Shown here: in pieces, positions 15,833 to 24,238 of the stretch
Layout: every line of letters starts with the position of its first letter
How positions within the stretch are numbered: position 1 is the first letter of the stretch
From: VXNE01 sp963664635
GTDB lineage: Bacteria > Pseudomonadota > Gammaproteobacteria > Pseudomonadales > Azotimanducaceae
Reading direction: 5' to 3'
Assembly (NCBI GenBank): GCA_963664635.1
Contig: OY761542.1
Coordinates: 310,001 to 374,000, forward strand
DNA length: 64,000 nt
The notes under the pieces: generated by a model
The model's input: only the letters and a program-made list of their open reading frames with translations
Databases searched by the model: none
Told to the model about the DNA's origin: nothing
Translations under genes and position numbers: made by a program

Positions 15833-17887
15833 ATGAACGCATCCGAACGACGCCGGATCATGGTTTCGAGCGCGTTGCCCAACGCGAACGGGTCCATCCA
15901 TCTCGGCCACCTCCTGGAGCACATCCAGACCGACATCTGGGTGCGCTTCCAGCGCCTGTACGGCAACGAGTGCATCTACGTGTGCGCCGACGACGCGCAC
16001 GGCACCGCGACGATGCTGAAGGCGGAACAGGAGGGCACGACCCCGGAGGCGCTGATCGAGACCATCCGCGCGGAACACGAGCGGGATTTCGCCGGCTTCC
16101 TCATCAGCCACGACAACTACTACAGCACCCACTCGGAGGAGAACCGCCACTACTCGGAGCTGATCTACGAGCGGCTGCGCGAGAAGGGCCACATCTTCAC
16201 CAAGGAAGTGGAGCAGCTCTACGACCCGGAGAAGAAGCTGTTCCTGGCGGACCGCTACGTGAAGGGCACGTGCCCGAAGTGCGGCGCCGCCGACCAGTAC
16301 GGCGACAACTGCGAGTCGTGCAGCGCCACCTACGACGCGACGGACCTCGGCGAGCCGCGCTCGCTCCTCTCCGGCGCGGTGCCCGTGCTGAAGTCCTCCC
16401 TGCACTACTTCTTCGACCTGCCGGGCTTCACGGACTTCCTCAAGTCCTGGACCCGCAGCGGCACCCTGCAGCCGGAAGTGGCGAACAAGCTGGCCGAGTG
16501 GCTGGACGGTGGGCTCAAGCCCTGGGACATCAGCCGCGACGGACCCTATTTCGGATTCCGCGTCCCGGACACGGAAGACAAGTACTTCTACGTCTGGATG
16601 GACGCTCCGATCGGCTACCTGGCGAGCTTCCGGAACTATTGCGACCGGGAGTGCGACCGGGAGCGCGACCGCGAGGGACTCGACTTCGACGCGTTCTGGA
16701 GCGCGGACTCCGACCTCGAGGTGCGCCACTTCATCGGCAAGGATATCGTCAACTTCCACTGCCTGTTCTGGCCGGCGGTGCTGTCCGGCTCGGGCTTCCG
16801 CACGCCGACGCGCGTGCACACCCACGGCTTCGTCACGGTCGACGGCACGAAGATGTCGAAGTCCCGCGGGACCTTCATCAACGCGGGGACGTATCTGGAG
16901 CACCTGGACCCCGAGTACCTGCGCTACTACTTCGCGGCGAAGCTGGCGCCGAACACGGACGACATCGACATCAACCTCGACGACTTCGTGCAGCGCGTGA
17001 ACTCGGACCTGGTCGGCAAGATCGTCAACATCGCCTCGCGCTGCGCCGGCTTCCTGCACCGGCACTTCGACTCGACGCTGTCGGACACCCTCCACGACGA
17101 GGCGCTGTGGAACGCCGTGGCGGCGGCGCGGGACGGCCTCGCGCAACGATACGAGGCGGGGGACACGAACCGCGCCGTGCGCGAGATCGCGGCGCTCGCG
17201 GACCGTGCGAACCAGTACATCGACGGCCACGCGCCCTGGCAGATGGTCAAGCAGCCCGGCCAGGAAGCGGCGGTCCAGGGCGTCTGTTCGCTCGGCATCA
17301 ACCTGTTCCGGGCCCTCGTGGTCTACCTGAAGCCGATCCTCCCGAAGCTCGCGGAGAAGTCGGAAGCCTTCCTCAACGTGGCCCCGCTGACCTGGGAGGA
17401 TGCGGGCACGCCGCTGCTCGGCCACCGCATCGAGAAGTTCAAGCCGCTGCTGCAGCGGATCGACAAGAAGGCGGTGAACCGGATGGTGGAGGCGTCGAAG
17501 GAAGGCGAGGCGGCGCCACCGGCCGCGACCGCGACCGCCGACGACGGTGCCGAGGCCGCAGAGCACATCTCCATCGACGACTTCGCGAAGGTCGACCTGC
17601 GCGTGGCGCGCATCGTGACGGCCGAGGCCGTCGATGGCGCGGACAAGCTGGTGCGGCTCACCCTGGATGTCGGCGACCACAGGCGCCAGGTGTTCGCGGG
17701 GATCCGGCAGGCCTACGACCCGGAGCACCTGGTCGGGCGGCAGGCGGTCGTCGTGGCCAACCTGGCGCCGCGCAAGATGCGCTTCGGGACGTCCGAAGGC
17801 ATGGTGCTCGCGGCGGGCCCGGGCGGGGAGGACATCTTCCTGCTGAGCCCGGACGCAGGGGCGACCCCCGGCATGGAGGTGCGCTGA
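15833..17887 (+). CDS. metG: Methionyl-tRNA synthetase with C-terminal tRNA-binding domain
   Basis: A 684-residue class I synthetase charging tRNA(Met). It carries the HIGH-box variant HLGH at residues 23-26 and KMSKS at 340-344. A zinc knuckle has cysteine pairs at 147/150 and 160/163. An EMAP/Trbp111-like OB-fold starts near residue 578 (DFAKVDLRVARIVTAE) and ends with NLAPRKMRFGTSEGMVLAA. This is the full-length dimeric form found in E. coli. It is divergent from mrp over a 190-base spacer that should carry both promoters. Its TGA stop is followed at once by rnfA in the same frame. Confidence 0.97.
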   Translation: MNASERRRIMVSSALPNANGSIHLGHLLEHIQTDIWVRFQRLYGNECIYVCADDAHGTATMLKAEQEGTTPEALIETIRAEHERDFAGFLISHDNYYSTHSEENRHYSELIYERLREKGHIFTKEVEQLYDPEKKLFLADRYVKGTCPKCGAADQYGDNCESCSATYDATDLGEPRSLLSGAVPVLKSSLHYFFDLPGFTDFLKSWTRSGTLQPEVANKLAEWLDGGLKPWDISRDGPYFGFRVPDTEDKYFYVWMDAPIGYLASFRNYCDRECDRERDREGLDFDAFWSADSDLEVRHFIGKDIVNFHCLFWPAVLSGSGFRTPTRVHTHGFVTVDGTKMSKSRGTFINAGTYLEHLDPEYLRYYFAAKLAPNTDDIDINLDDFVQRVNSDLVGKIVNIASRCAGFLHRHFDSTLSDTLHDEALWNAVAAARDGLAQRYEAGDTNRAVREIAALADRANQYIDGHAPWQMVKQPGQEAAVQGVCSLGINLFRALVVYLKPILPKLAEKSEAFLNVAPLTWEDAGTPLLGHRIEKFKPLLQRIDKKAVNRMVEASKEGEAAPPAATATADDGAEAAEHISIDDFAKVDLRVARIVTAEAVDGADKLVRLTLDVGDHRRQVFAGIRQAYDPEHLVGRQAVVVANLAPRKMRFGTSEGMVLAAGPGGEDIFLLSPDAGATPGMEVR

Positions 17888-18466
17888 CTGGACGACCTGC
17901 TGCTCCTGCTCGTCACGGCGGCACTGGTCAACAACTTCGTGCTGGTCCAGTTCCTGGGCCTGTGCCCGTTCATGGGGGTCTCGAACCGGCTCGACACGGC
18001 GCTGCCGATGAGCCTCGCGACGGCCTTCGTGCTGACGCTCTCGAGCGTGGCGGCGTGGGCCATGCACCGGCTGGTGCTGCTGCCGCTTGACCTTGAGTAC
18101 CTGCGGATTCCCGCCTACATCGTCGCGATCGCCGGGGCGGTGCAGTTCACGGAGCTGTTCGTGAAGAGCGTCAGTCCGCTGCTCCATCGGCTGCTCGGCA
18201 TCTACCTGCCGCTCATCACGACGAACTGCGCGGTGCTGGGCGTGGCGCTCCTGGTCACGGGCGAGGACCTCGGGCTGCCGGGCACGATCGCCGTGGCGCT
18301 CGGCGCGGCGTTCGGGTTCTCGCTCGTGATCGTATGTTTCGCCGCGCTGCGCGAGCGCCTCGACGACGGGGCGGCGCCGGCGGCGATGCGCGGCGCGCCC
18401 CTGGCCCTTGTGACGGTGGGCCTCATGGCGCTTGCGTTCCAGGGGTTTCGGGGGGTGGGGGCGTGA
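17888..18466 (+). CDS. rnfA: Rnf electron transport complex subunit A
   Basis: A 192-residue inner-membrane subunit of the ion-translocating ferredoxin:NAD+ oxidoreductase, with six hydrophobic helices. VNNFVLVQFLGLCPFMGVSN and LPLITTNCAVLGVALL are the RnfA hallmarks. The conserved N-terminal helix is encoded only if translation starts at CTG 17888, directly after the metG TGA. A GGAGG at 17875-17879 sits 8 bases before that CTG. The alternative GTG at 17939 would delete the first helix. I therefore choose a CTG start. The other rnf genes resume at 19380, past a repeat and a Uma2 gene. Confidence 0.93.
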   Translation: MDDLLLLLVTAALVNNFVLVQFLGLCPFMGVSNRLDTALPMSLATAFVLTLSSVAAWAMHRLVLLPLDLEYLRIPAYIVAIAGAVQFTELFVKSVSPLLHRLLGIYLPLITTNCAVLGVALLVTGEDLGLPGTIAVALGAAFGFSLVIVCFAALRERLDDGAAPAAMRGAPLALVTVGLMALAFQGFRGVGA

Positions 18467-18489
18467 TCGCCGTCGGCACGCAGACCAGC

Positions 18490-18595
18490 AGTTGCGCAAG
18501 CAACTGCCAACGCGAGCGTAAGCTCGCGCTAGCGCGACCTGACGGTCGCGTTGGAAGTTTCGCTGGCGCGAAACTTCTACGGCGCAAGCCCCTAG
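18490..18595. repeat. Palindromic hairpin cluster of a dispersed repeat family
   Basis: Four hairpins lie in a row. At 18490-18505 the arms are agttgc/gcaact. At 18511-18526 they are gcgagc/gctcgc, and at 18533-18548 gcgacc/ggtcgc. At 18555-18576 they are aagtttcg/cgaaactt around a ctggcg loop. The two middle hairpins form the arms of one larger imperfect palindrome (18507-18554) centred on CTAG. A tail at 18577-18595 resembles the ends of the IS1182 element. A related array lies at 41876-42034 in the opposite orientation. It sits between rnfA and the Uma2 gene and touches the end of the latter. Confidence 0.8.
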
Positions 18596-19290
18596 CTGGC
18601 CCAGCGCTCCGCCACGCGCAGCGCCATCGCGCGCGACCGGTGAAAGCGCTCCTCACGGGAGCCGTCGGCAAGCAACCGGTCGAGGTCGTCGAGGGTGACG
18701 CCCGGCATCACGACACTGTTCTCCGCGAGCGCCATCCCGTCGCGCGATGTCGTGTCGGGAAGCCAGATGGAGGCGCCGTGGGGGCGACTCCAGATCCACG
18801 CCTCGCGCACGCCCATGCGAAAGTACGGCGCCAGCTTGCTCCGGGAGTTGACCGAACGGTCGGCCTCCACCACCAGGTCGGGCACGGGAAAGCCGCGGCG
18901 CGTGTCGAGGTAGCCTTCGACCTCGGCGACCGCGATGGCGCGGGACGGATTCACGTAGAGACTGGCGTCGGGTTCGAACGCTCCGTCGTCGCTCAGCAGG
19001 CGGAGCGAACCGGAGTGCAGGAAACCGGGCCAGGGGCCGCGGTCCACGAGCACGGTTTCGACGTGGTTGAACAGGCGCGTCACCAGGGCGGCGCGGCCCT
19101 CGTGCGACATCCCCGGCATCGCGAGGAACTCTGCCCGCCCGGTCGCTTCGTCGTAGCGGCAGAGGGGAGCGTGGTAATGGTCGGTCAGACGGTCGAAGAG
19201 GTCGCGCGGCATGGGGACTTCGACGCGGGCCGGGTAGTCGACGCCCTGCGTGTAGTCGAATCCGGAAGCCGTAGTGGCAGCTTCGCTCAC
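18592..19290 (-). CDS. Uma2-family PD-(D/E)XK nuclease-like protein
   Basis: A 232-residue protein with the Uma2 (DUF820) pattern: PMPRDLFDRLTDHYHA, then GRAEFLAMPGMSHE, DGAFEPDASLYVN, PDLVVEADRSVNSRSKL and YFRMGVREAWIWS, giving the expected D...E.K-like active-site spacing. Biological role is unknown in most cases; the fold is nuclease-like. GTG 19290 is chosen for its GGAG ribosome-binding site 7 bases upstream; ATG 19332 adds 14 residues. The gene is antisense to and splits the rnf operon, and its 3' end overlaps the palindromic repeat, suggesting later insertion. Confidence 0.82.
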   Translation of the reverse strand: MSEAATTASGFDYTQGVDYPARVEVPMPRDLFDRLTDHYHAPLCRYDEATGRAEFLAMPGMSHEGRAALVTRLFNHVETVLVDRGPWPGFLHSGSLRLLSDDGAFEPDASLYVNPSRAIAVAEVEGYLDTRRGFPVPDLVVEADRSVNSRSKLAPYFRMGVREAWIWSRPHGASIWLPDTTSRDGMALAENSVVMPGVTLDDLDRLLADGSREERFHRSRAMALRVAERWAS

Positions 19291-19379
19291 CTTTGGGCTC
19301 CATGGTGGCGTTCTGACCACTCGATCATACATGCCCCGCGCGTGCGCCCTTCCCCCGGAGACGCCGGAGACGTGTGCGC

Positions 19380-19895
19380 ATGTCGTCCGTGATCGCCGTC
19401 GTCGTGCTGGGCGTTCTCGGCGTCGCCGTGGGCGGGGGCCTGGCATTCGCGCGTTCCCGGCTGGCGACCGCCGAGGACCGGACGGTCGACGCGGTCGATG
19501 CCCTCCTGCCGCAGATCCAGTGCGCCCAGTGCGGCTATCCGGGCTGCCGTCCGTACGCGGAGGCCATCGTTGGGGGAGCGGCCATGGATCTCTGCCCGCC
19601 GGGCGGCCAGGCGACGGCGACGGCGGTCGCGAGGCTCCTCGGGCGGGAGGGGGAGGCCCCGCTGGTGGGCGCACCGGCCGAGGCCGTGGCGTTCATAGAC
19701 GAAGACGCGTGCATTGGCTGCGCGCTGTGCCTCGACGCGTGCCCGGTGGACGCCATCGCCGGCGCGCACCGGTACATGCACACGGTCATCGAGAGCCGCT
19801 GCACGGGATGCGAGTTGTGCATTCCGCCGTGCCCGGTCGACTGTATCTCGCTGATTCCCGCGGAGGAGCAGGCGTGGACGTGGCCGCGCCCCTGA
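19380..19895 (+). CDS. rnfB: Rnf electron transport complex subunit B (ferredoxin)
   Basis: A 171-residue membrane-anchored Fe-S subunit that accepts electrons from ferredoxin. An N-terminal helix (VIAVVVLGVLGVAVGGGLAF) precedes the 4Fe-4S domain with CAQCGYPGCRPYAEA. Two C-terminal ferredoxin clusters follow, CIGCALCLDACPVDA and CTGCELCIPPCPVDC. The ATG at 19380 is preferred over a GTG two codons upstream. Its end overlaps rnfC by 22 bases. Confidence 0.95.
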   Translation: MSSVIAVVVLGVLGVAVGGGLAFARSRLATAEDRTVDAVDALLPQIQCAQCGYPGCRPYAEAIVGGAAMDLCPPGGQATATAVARLLGREGEAPLVGAPAEAVAFIDEDACIGCALCLDACPVDAIAGAHRYMHTVIESRCTGCELCIPPCPVDCISLIPAEEQAWTWPRP

Positions 19896-21130
19896 CCGCG
19901 CTTCCGCCAGCCCGGGTCCTGCGATATCCGCGGGTGTCGCCGACCGCGCGCCACGAGCCGGCTGTTGACGACGGCATGCGCGTCCGTGCCGGCGACGCCA
20001 TAGCGGCCGGCCTGCACGCGGCCGCCGCGGGCGTGGTCGAGTTGACCGCCCGCACAATCCTCGTGCATGTGGACGGGACTGGCGAACGGGCGCCCGCACT
20101 TGCGGAGGGGGACCTCGTCGAACGTGTTCGCGCGGCGGGGATTGTCGGGCTCGGCGGGTCCGGCTACCCAACCCATCGCAAGCTGCGCGACGCGCGCGCC
20201 AAGGGCGTGGACACGGTGATCGTGAATGCGGTCGAGTGCGAACCGGGCGTGTCCGCGGACCGCGCCTTGCTCGCGGCGCATCTCGTGGAAGTGCTGGCCG
20301 GCCTGCGCGTCCTGTGCGACTACCTCGGCGGTGCCCGTGGGGTGGTCGCGACCGGCGCACCGATCGAGAGCGTGGACGGTGCGGAGGTCGTGCATGTCGA
20401 GGGGCGCTACCCGACCGGCTCCGAGCGCGCCGTTGTCGCGAGAGTGATCGGGAAGGATGTCCCGAGGGACGGCTACCCCACCGACGTCGGCGCCGTGGTG
20501 TTGAACGTGGCGACCGTCTACGCAATAGAGCGCGCGTGGTCCGCCGGCGAACCGCTGACGCGCCGTGTCGTCACGGTCGGGGACACGAACTGCTGGGTAC
20601 CCATCGGTCATCCGGTGTCGGAACTGCCGCTGTCCGCCGGCGAGAAGATGTTGGGGGGACCGGTGACGGGCTGGCCGGCGGACCCCGACGCCGCGGTGGA
20701 GAAGACGACCCGGGCAGTGACGCTGCGTCCCGACGTGACGCCGACCGCCTGCATCCGCTGTGGGTGGTGCGCGAGCGCCTGTCCGGAGGGACTCCTGCCG
20801 CAGGAGTTGTTTGCACGCATCGAGAGCGAACGCTGGCCCGAACTCCACGCATTGCGCCTCGACGACTGCGTGGAGTGCGGCGCCTGCGACTTGGCATGTC
20901 CGAGCCGCCTGCCGCTGCTGGCCACGTTTCGCTTCGGGAAGTCCGAACGGGTAGCCGCCGGCCGGCGTGCCCAGGCTGCCGAGCTGGCGAAAGCGCGTTA
21001 CGAGTTGCGTAACGACCGGCTGGCGCGTCGCGAGTCCGAGGAGCGGAACCAGCGCGCCGCCAGGCTCTCGTCCGACCGCGAATGGAAGCGCGAATGGAAG
21101 CGCGAATGGAAGCGCGAATGGAAACGTTGA
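19874..21130 (+). CDS. rnfC: Rnf electron transport complex subunit C (NADH-binding)
   Basis: A 418-residue peripheral subunit that interacts with NAD(H) through an FMN/NADH-binding domain. It carries VGLGGSGYPTHRK, VIVNAVECEPGVSADRALL, and two 4Fe-4S motifs, CIRCGWCASACPEG and CVECGACDLACPSRLP. GTG 19874 lies a few bases after a GGAGGAG ribosome-binding site inside rnfB. The C-terminus ends in four copies of Glu-Trp-Lys-Arg, encoded by a 12-bp tandem repeat that also contains the start region of rnfD. The long charged C-terminal extension of E. coli RnfC is absent. Confidence 0.95.
   Translation: MDVAAPLTALPPARVLRYPRVSPTARHEPAVDDGMRVRAGDAIAAGLHAAAAGVVELTARTILVHVDGTGERAPALAEGDLVERVRAAGIVGLGGSGYPTHRKLRDARAKGVDTVIVNAVECEPGVSADRALLAAHLVEVLAGLRVLCDYLGGARGVVATGAPIESVDGAEVVHVEGRYPTGSERAVVARVIGKDVPRDGYPTDVGAVVLNVATVYAIERAWSAGEPLTRRVVTVGDTNCWVPIGHPVSELPLSAGEKMLGGPVTGWPADPDAAVEKTTRAVTLRPDVTPTACIRCGWCASACPEGLLPQELFARIESERWPELHALRLDDCVECGACDLACPSRLPLLATFRFGKSERVAAGRRAQAAELAKARYELRNDRLARRESEERNQRAARLSSDREWKREWKREWKREWKR
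21080..21127 (+). repeat. 12-bp tandem repeat bridging rnfC and rnfD
   Basis: Four copies of cgaatggaagcg, the last altered to end aaacg. In the rnfC frame they encode EWKR four times. In the rnfD frame they supply four in-phase ATG codons (21082, 21094, 21106, 21118), the last three each preceded by GGAAG. Copy number changes would keep both frames. Confidence 0.9.
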
Positions 21131-21999
21131 CCACGCGGGGTGTAATGGTCCGGGTGGCCGCGGCCCTGGTGCCGGCCGCGCTCGCGGCGACCTGGTTCTT
21201 CGGCGTGGGTGTCCTCGCGAACATCGCCATCGCGGTCACGGCCGGCCTCGCGATGGAGGCGGCCTGGATCCGGGTACGTTCCCGCTCCTGGAACGCGGTC
21301 ACGGACGGCAGCACGCCCGTCACCTGTGCACTCATCGCGCTGTGCGTCCCCCCGAGTCTGCATCCGGGCATCCTGCTCGCGGCCGTCGCGATCGCCGTGC
21401 TCGTCGCCAAGCAACTGTACGGAGGCATCGGCCGCAACGTCTTCAACCCGGCGATGGCGGGTTACGCCGTCGTCCTCGTCGCGTATCCGCAGGCGTTCGC
21501 CGCCTGGGATGCGACCACCGGCGCGACGGCGCTGGACGCGTTCCGCTTTCGGGAGGGCGCGACGGTCGCGGAAGTCTGGGCGGAACCGGCGTTCGGCACC
21601 GTCGGTGCGCGTGGCTTCGAGTGGGTGGGGGCGGCCGCGCTGGCCGGAGGTCTCTACCTGTGCGCGGTCCGCATCGCCAACTGGCGCTTCCCGCTCGCGC
21701 TGCTCGGCGCTCTGGGCGCCTGTGCCGCGATCGGCTACGACAGCGGCAGTTCGTCCAGTCTCGGCTCGCCGCTCTTCCACTGGTTCTCCGGGGGGACGAT
21801 GCTCGCGGCGTTCTTCATCGCGACGGACCCGGTCACCGCCCCTTCGGCGCCGGCGGCGCAGTGGATCTTCGGCATCGGCATCGGCGTGGCCATCTTCGTG
21901 ATCCGCGCGTTCGGCGGCTATCCCGACGGGATCGCCTTCGCCGTCCTGCTCGGCAACCTGGCGGCGCCGGCGCTTGACCGGCTGATGCTGCGGGCATGA
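21082..21999 (+). CDS. rnfD: Rnf electron transport complex subunit D
   Basis: An inner-membrane subunit with covalently bound FMN, up to 305 residues. Multiple hydrophobic helices are evident from VRVAAALVPAALAATWFFG onward. YGGIGRNVFNPAMAGYAVVL and GATALDAFRF (flavinylation Thr region) match RnfD/NqrB. The exact start is uncertain: four in-phase ATGs lie in the 12-bp repeat, and the last (21118), with GGAAG 7 bases upstream, is the most economical. The stop overlaps rnfG in an ATGA. Confidence 0.93.
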   Translation: MEARMEARMEARMETLTTRGVMVRVAAALVPAALAATWFFGVGVLANIAIAVTAGLAMEAAWIRVRSRSWNAVTDGSTPVTCALIALCVPPSLHPGILLAAVAIAVLVAKQLYGGIGRNVFNPAMAGYAVVLVAYPQAFAAWDATTGATALDAFRFREGATVAEVWAEPAFGTVGARGFEWVGAAALAGGLYLCAVRIANWRFPLALLGALGACAAIGYDSGSSSSLGSPLFHWFSGGTMLAAFFIATDPVTAPSAPAAQWIFGIGIGVAIFVIRAFGGYPDGIAFAVLLGNLAAPALDRLMLRA

Positions 22000-22490
22000 A
22001 AGCGGCGTTGCGTGGCGCGCTGGTGCTGGGTGGTCTCATGGCCCTCGCGGGGCTGCTGCTCGCGGGCGTGAACGCCCTCACCGGGGAACGCGTTGCCGAG
22101 AACCGCCGCGTCGAACGGCAGGCCGTCCTGCGGGAGCTGACGGGAGCCGATGTCGGGATGGAGGCGCACGTGGACCTGGTCGCGTGTGCACGTGAGCTCG
22201 TCGTGCTGGCCCTGACGGAGCGGGGATACGGCGGAACGATGGACCTGGTGGCCGCCTTCCAGGACGGTGCGTTCACCGGGATCCGTGCGACCAGGCACAC
22301 CGAGACGCCTGGCTTCGCGGACATCCTGGATCCGTCGGACTGGATCGGCGGGCTCGCGCGACCCCCAGGGGGCAACGAGGTGGAGTTCGACGCGGTGACC
22401 GGCGCCACGATCACGTCGAGCGCCGTGCTCCGGGCGCGTGCGGCGGCGCTGCAGCGCCATGCGGACGGCGCGCCGTGGTGTCGGCCATGA
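21996..22490 (+). CDS. rnfG: Rnf electron transport complex subunit G
   Basis: A 164-residue periplasm-facing FMN-binding subunit anchored by one N-terminal helix (ALVLGGLMALAGLLLAGVNAL). VTGATITSSAVL near the C-terminus carries the flavinylation Thr in the S/T-GAT-x-T-S motif. TRHTETPGFAD is the other family block. It is shorter than E. coli RnfG (about 206 residues) but retains both conserved blocks. Start and stop overlap the neighbouring rnf genes, indicating translational coupling. Confidence 0.93.
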   Translation: MKAALRGALVLGGLMALAGLLLAGVNALTGERVAENRRVERQAVLRELTGADVGMEAHVDLVACARELVVLALTERGYGGTMDLVAAFQDGAFTGIRATRHTETPGFADILDPSDWIGGLARPPGGNEVEFDAVTGATITSSAVLRARAAALQRHADGAPWCRP

Positions 22491-23071
22491 ACCTGTTCGC
22501 ACAAGCGGCATGGCGCCGGAACCCCGCGTGGGTACAGCTCCTGGGACTGTGTCCGCTGCTCGCCGTGACCACGACCCTCGAGAACGCGGCGGGCCTCGCC
22601 GTCGCCAGCGCGGTGGTCGTGGTGGGCTCGACGGTCACCGTCTCGGCGCTGCGGACCGTCATCCCGGACGACGTGCGGCTGCCCTGCTTCATGGTCGTGA
22701 TCGCGACCTTCACGACCCTCGTCACGATGCTCATGGAGGCCTTCGCCTTCGACCTCTACCAGCGCGTCGCGCTCTTCGTACAGATCATCGTCACCAACTG
22801 CATGATCCTCGGCCGCATCGAGCAGTTCGCCTCGCGGCAGCCGGTGGGCCGGACGGTGGTGGACGCCCTCGGGACCGCCGCGGGGTTCGCCGTGGCGCTC
22901 CTGGCCCTCGGCGCGACGCGCGAACTCGTGGCCATGGGCATGCCCCTCGCCGCCCTGCCGCCCGGTGCGTTCCTGGTGGCGGGACTGCTGTTCGGGGCGG
23001 TGCGGGCATGCGGCGGGTGCGCGGAGCGTCTCCGAGGAAAGGCGCGCGCAAGCACCATTTCGTCGTCGTGA
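22487..23071 (+). CDS. rnfE: Rnf electron transport complex subunit E
   Basis: A 194-residue inner-membrane subunit, paralogous to RnfA in opposite topology. It has NPAWVQLLGLCPLLAVTTTLENA, the DDVRLPCFMVVIATFTTLV block and QIIVTNCMILGRIEQFAS. ATG 22487 overlaps the rnfG stop as ATGA. It closes the rnfBCDGE operon; the next gene is convergent. nth, often next in other gammaproteobacteria, is not here. Confidence 0.94.
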   Translation: MNLFAQAAWRRNPAWVQLLGLCPLLAVTTTLENAAGLAVASAVVVVGSTVTVSALRTVIPDDVRLPCFMVVIATFTTLVTMLMEAFAFDLYQRVALFVQIIVTNCMILGRIEQFASRQPVGRTVVDALGTAAGFAVALLALGATRELVAMGMPLAALPPGAFLVAGLLFGAVRACGGCAERLRGKARASTISSS

Positions 23072-23078
23072 ATGCCCG

Positions 23079-24230
23079 TCAGGGCAGCCAGCCCGGGTAC
23101 CATTTGAAGACGTTGCCGGTCAGGCTCGCGATGTAGATCTCGCCGGCGTCGCTCACATGAATCCAGTGTCCGGGGCTCTCCATGGCGCCCAGGATCTCCC
23201 CGGTCTCGATGTCGACGCGCATGATGCGGCCGGCGAGGGAGCCGTAGGCGATCCCTTCGACGTTGTCGCGGTGCGTGATGACCCAGACTTCGTCCTCGGG
23301 TGTGATGAAGATGCCCTGGGTGGACCCGAGGTGCGTCCAGATGCGCAGCAGGTTGCCCTCGGCGTCGAAGATCTGGATCCGGTTGTTCTCGCGGTCGCTG
23401 ACGTAGACGTTCCCCCCCGAGTCCGTGGCGAGGGAGTGCACGAGGTGGAACTCGCCTGGCGCAGAGCCCGGCGTTCCCCAGGCATTCTGGAAACTGCCTT
23501 CCGCGTCGAACTTCACGACCCGGCTGTTGCCGTAGCCGTCGGCCACGTAGAGTTCGTCGTTCGGGCCGAAGGCGACATCGGCCGGGCGGTCGAAGGTCTC
23601 CTCCGTGGTCCCCGCCCGGTCCTCGGTGCCGAGCGTCATGAGCAACTCGCCGTCGTTGCTGAACTTCATGACGGTGTGCCGGCGATTGTCCGTCACCCAC
23701 ACGTGGTCGTAGCGGTCGATCCGCAGGCCATGCTCGTTGCCGAAATCCCGGTCGCGCCCGAACGAGCGCAGGTAGTTCCCCTCGGAGTCGAACACGATGA
23801 TGGGGTCCGCGACCTCGCCGCGCTGGAACACGAACACGCGGTTGCTCGAGTCGGTGGCCACCGCGGGCACGCGGCCGAAGTGCCATCCCTCGGGCATCGT
23901 GTGCGGCTCGAGGCCGAAGCGGATGTTGGCGCGGTACTGCATCAGGCCGCCCTCGTGGGGGTACCAGCCGAGGCGGCCGCGCGCGTCCACGACCCCTCCG
24001 ACTGCGGTGCTGCGGTCGATGTCCACTCCCGGCGCCGGCTGCAATACATGGTCCGGCGGTGTGCCCATCGTGTCCTCGGGGCCGTTGGCACCACACCCGC
24101 CGGCGAGGGAGACGAGCAGCATTGGCGCGGCGAGAAAGACCAGACACCTCGCACGGAAGCAGCGGCGCCGGTTGCCATGCAAGGTCGGTGTGGCTGGGCT
24201 GGAGGCACCGGCCCGGCTGCGGGACGCCAT
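23079..24230 (-). CDS. NHL-repeat beta-propeller lipoprotein
   Basis: A protein of about 383 residues. The N-terminus has a basic stretch, a hydrophobic core and a lipobox (LLVSLAGGC), so export and lipidation are expected. The rest is NHL/6-bladed propeller repeats: HGLRIDRYDHVWVTDNRRH, then PADVAFGPNDELYVADGYGN, HSLATDSGGNVYVSDRENN and WIHVSDAGEIYIASLTGN. Such domains occur in SMP-30-like and peptidylglycine-monooxygenase-like proteins; no specific reaction can be assigned. The start at MASRSRAG avoids overlap with the RHH gene; an upstream ATG adds six residues. Confidence 0.85.
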   Translation of the reverse strand: MASRSRAGASSPATPTLHGNRRRCFRARCLVFLAAPMLLVSLAGGCGANGPEDTMGTPPDHVLQPAPGVDIDRSTAVGGVVDARGRLGWYPHEGGLMQYRANIRFGLEPHTMPEGWHFGRVPAVATDSSNRVFVFQRGEVADPIIVFDSEGNYLRSFGRDRDFGNEHGLRIDRYDHVWVTDNRRHTVMKFSNDGELLMTLGTEDRAGTTEETFDRPADVAFGPNDELYVADGYGNSRVVKFDAEGSFQNAWGTPGSAPGEFHLVHSLATDSGGNVYVSDRENNRIQIFDAEGNLLRIWTHLGSTQGIFITPEDEVWVITHRDNVEGIAYGSLAGRIMRVDIETGEILGAMESPGHWIHVSDAGEIYIASLTGNVFKWYPGWLP

Positions 24231-24238
24231 GGGGCAGG

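Noticed and set aside
17885..17887. metG TGA as a second selenocysteine codon producing a MetG-RnfA fusion
   Set aside because: MetG ends at its normal domain boundary, RnfA has its own GGAGG site, and no SECIS-like hairpin was evident at the junction.
15788..18499. 903-residue open frame antisense to metG and rnfA, and similar long frames opposite the TonB receptor, DEAD-box helicase and 614-residue gene
   Set aside because: GC-rich third-position bias opens long shadow frames. They are low-complexity Arg/Ala/His-rich, lack domains, and oppose well-recognised genes.
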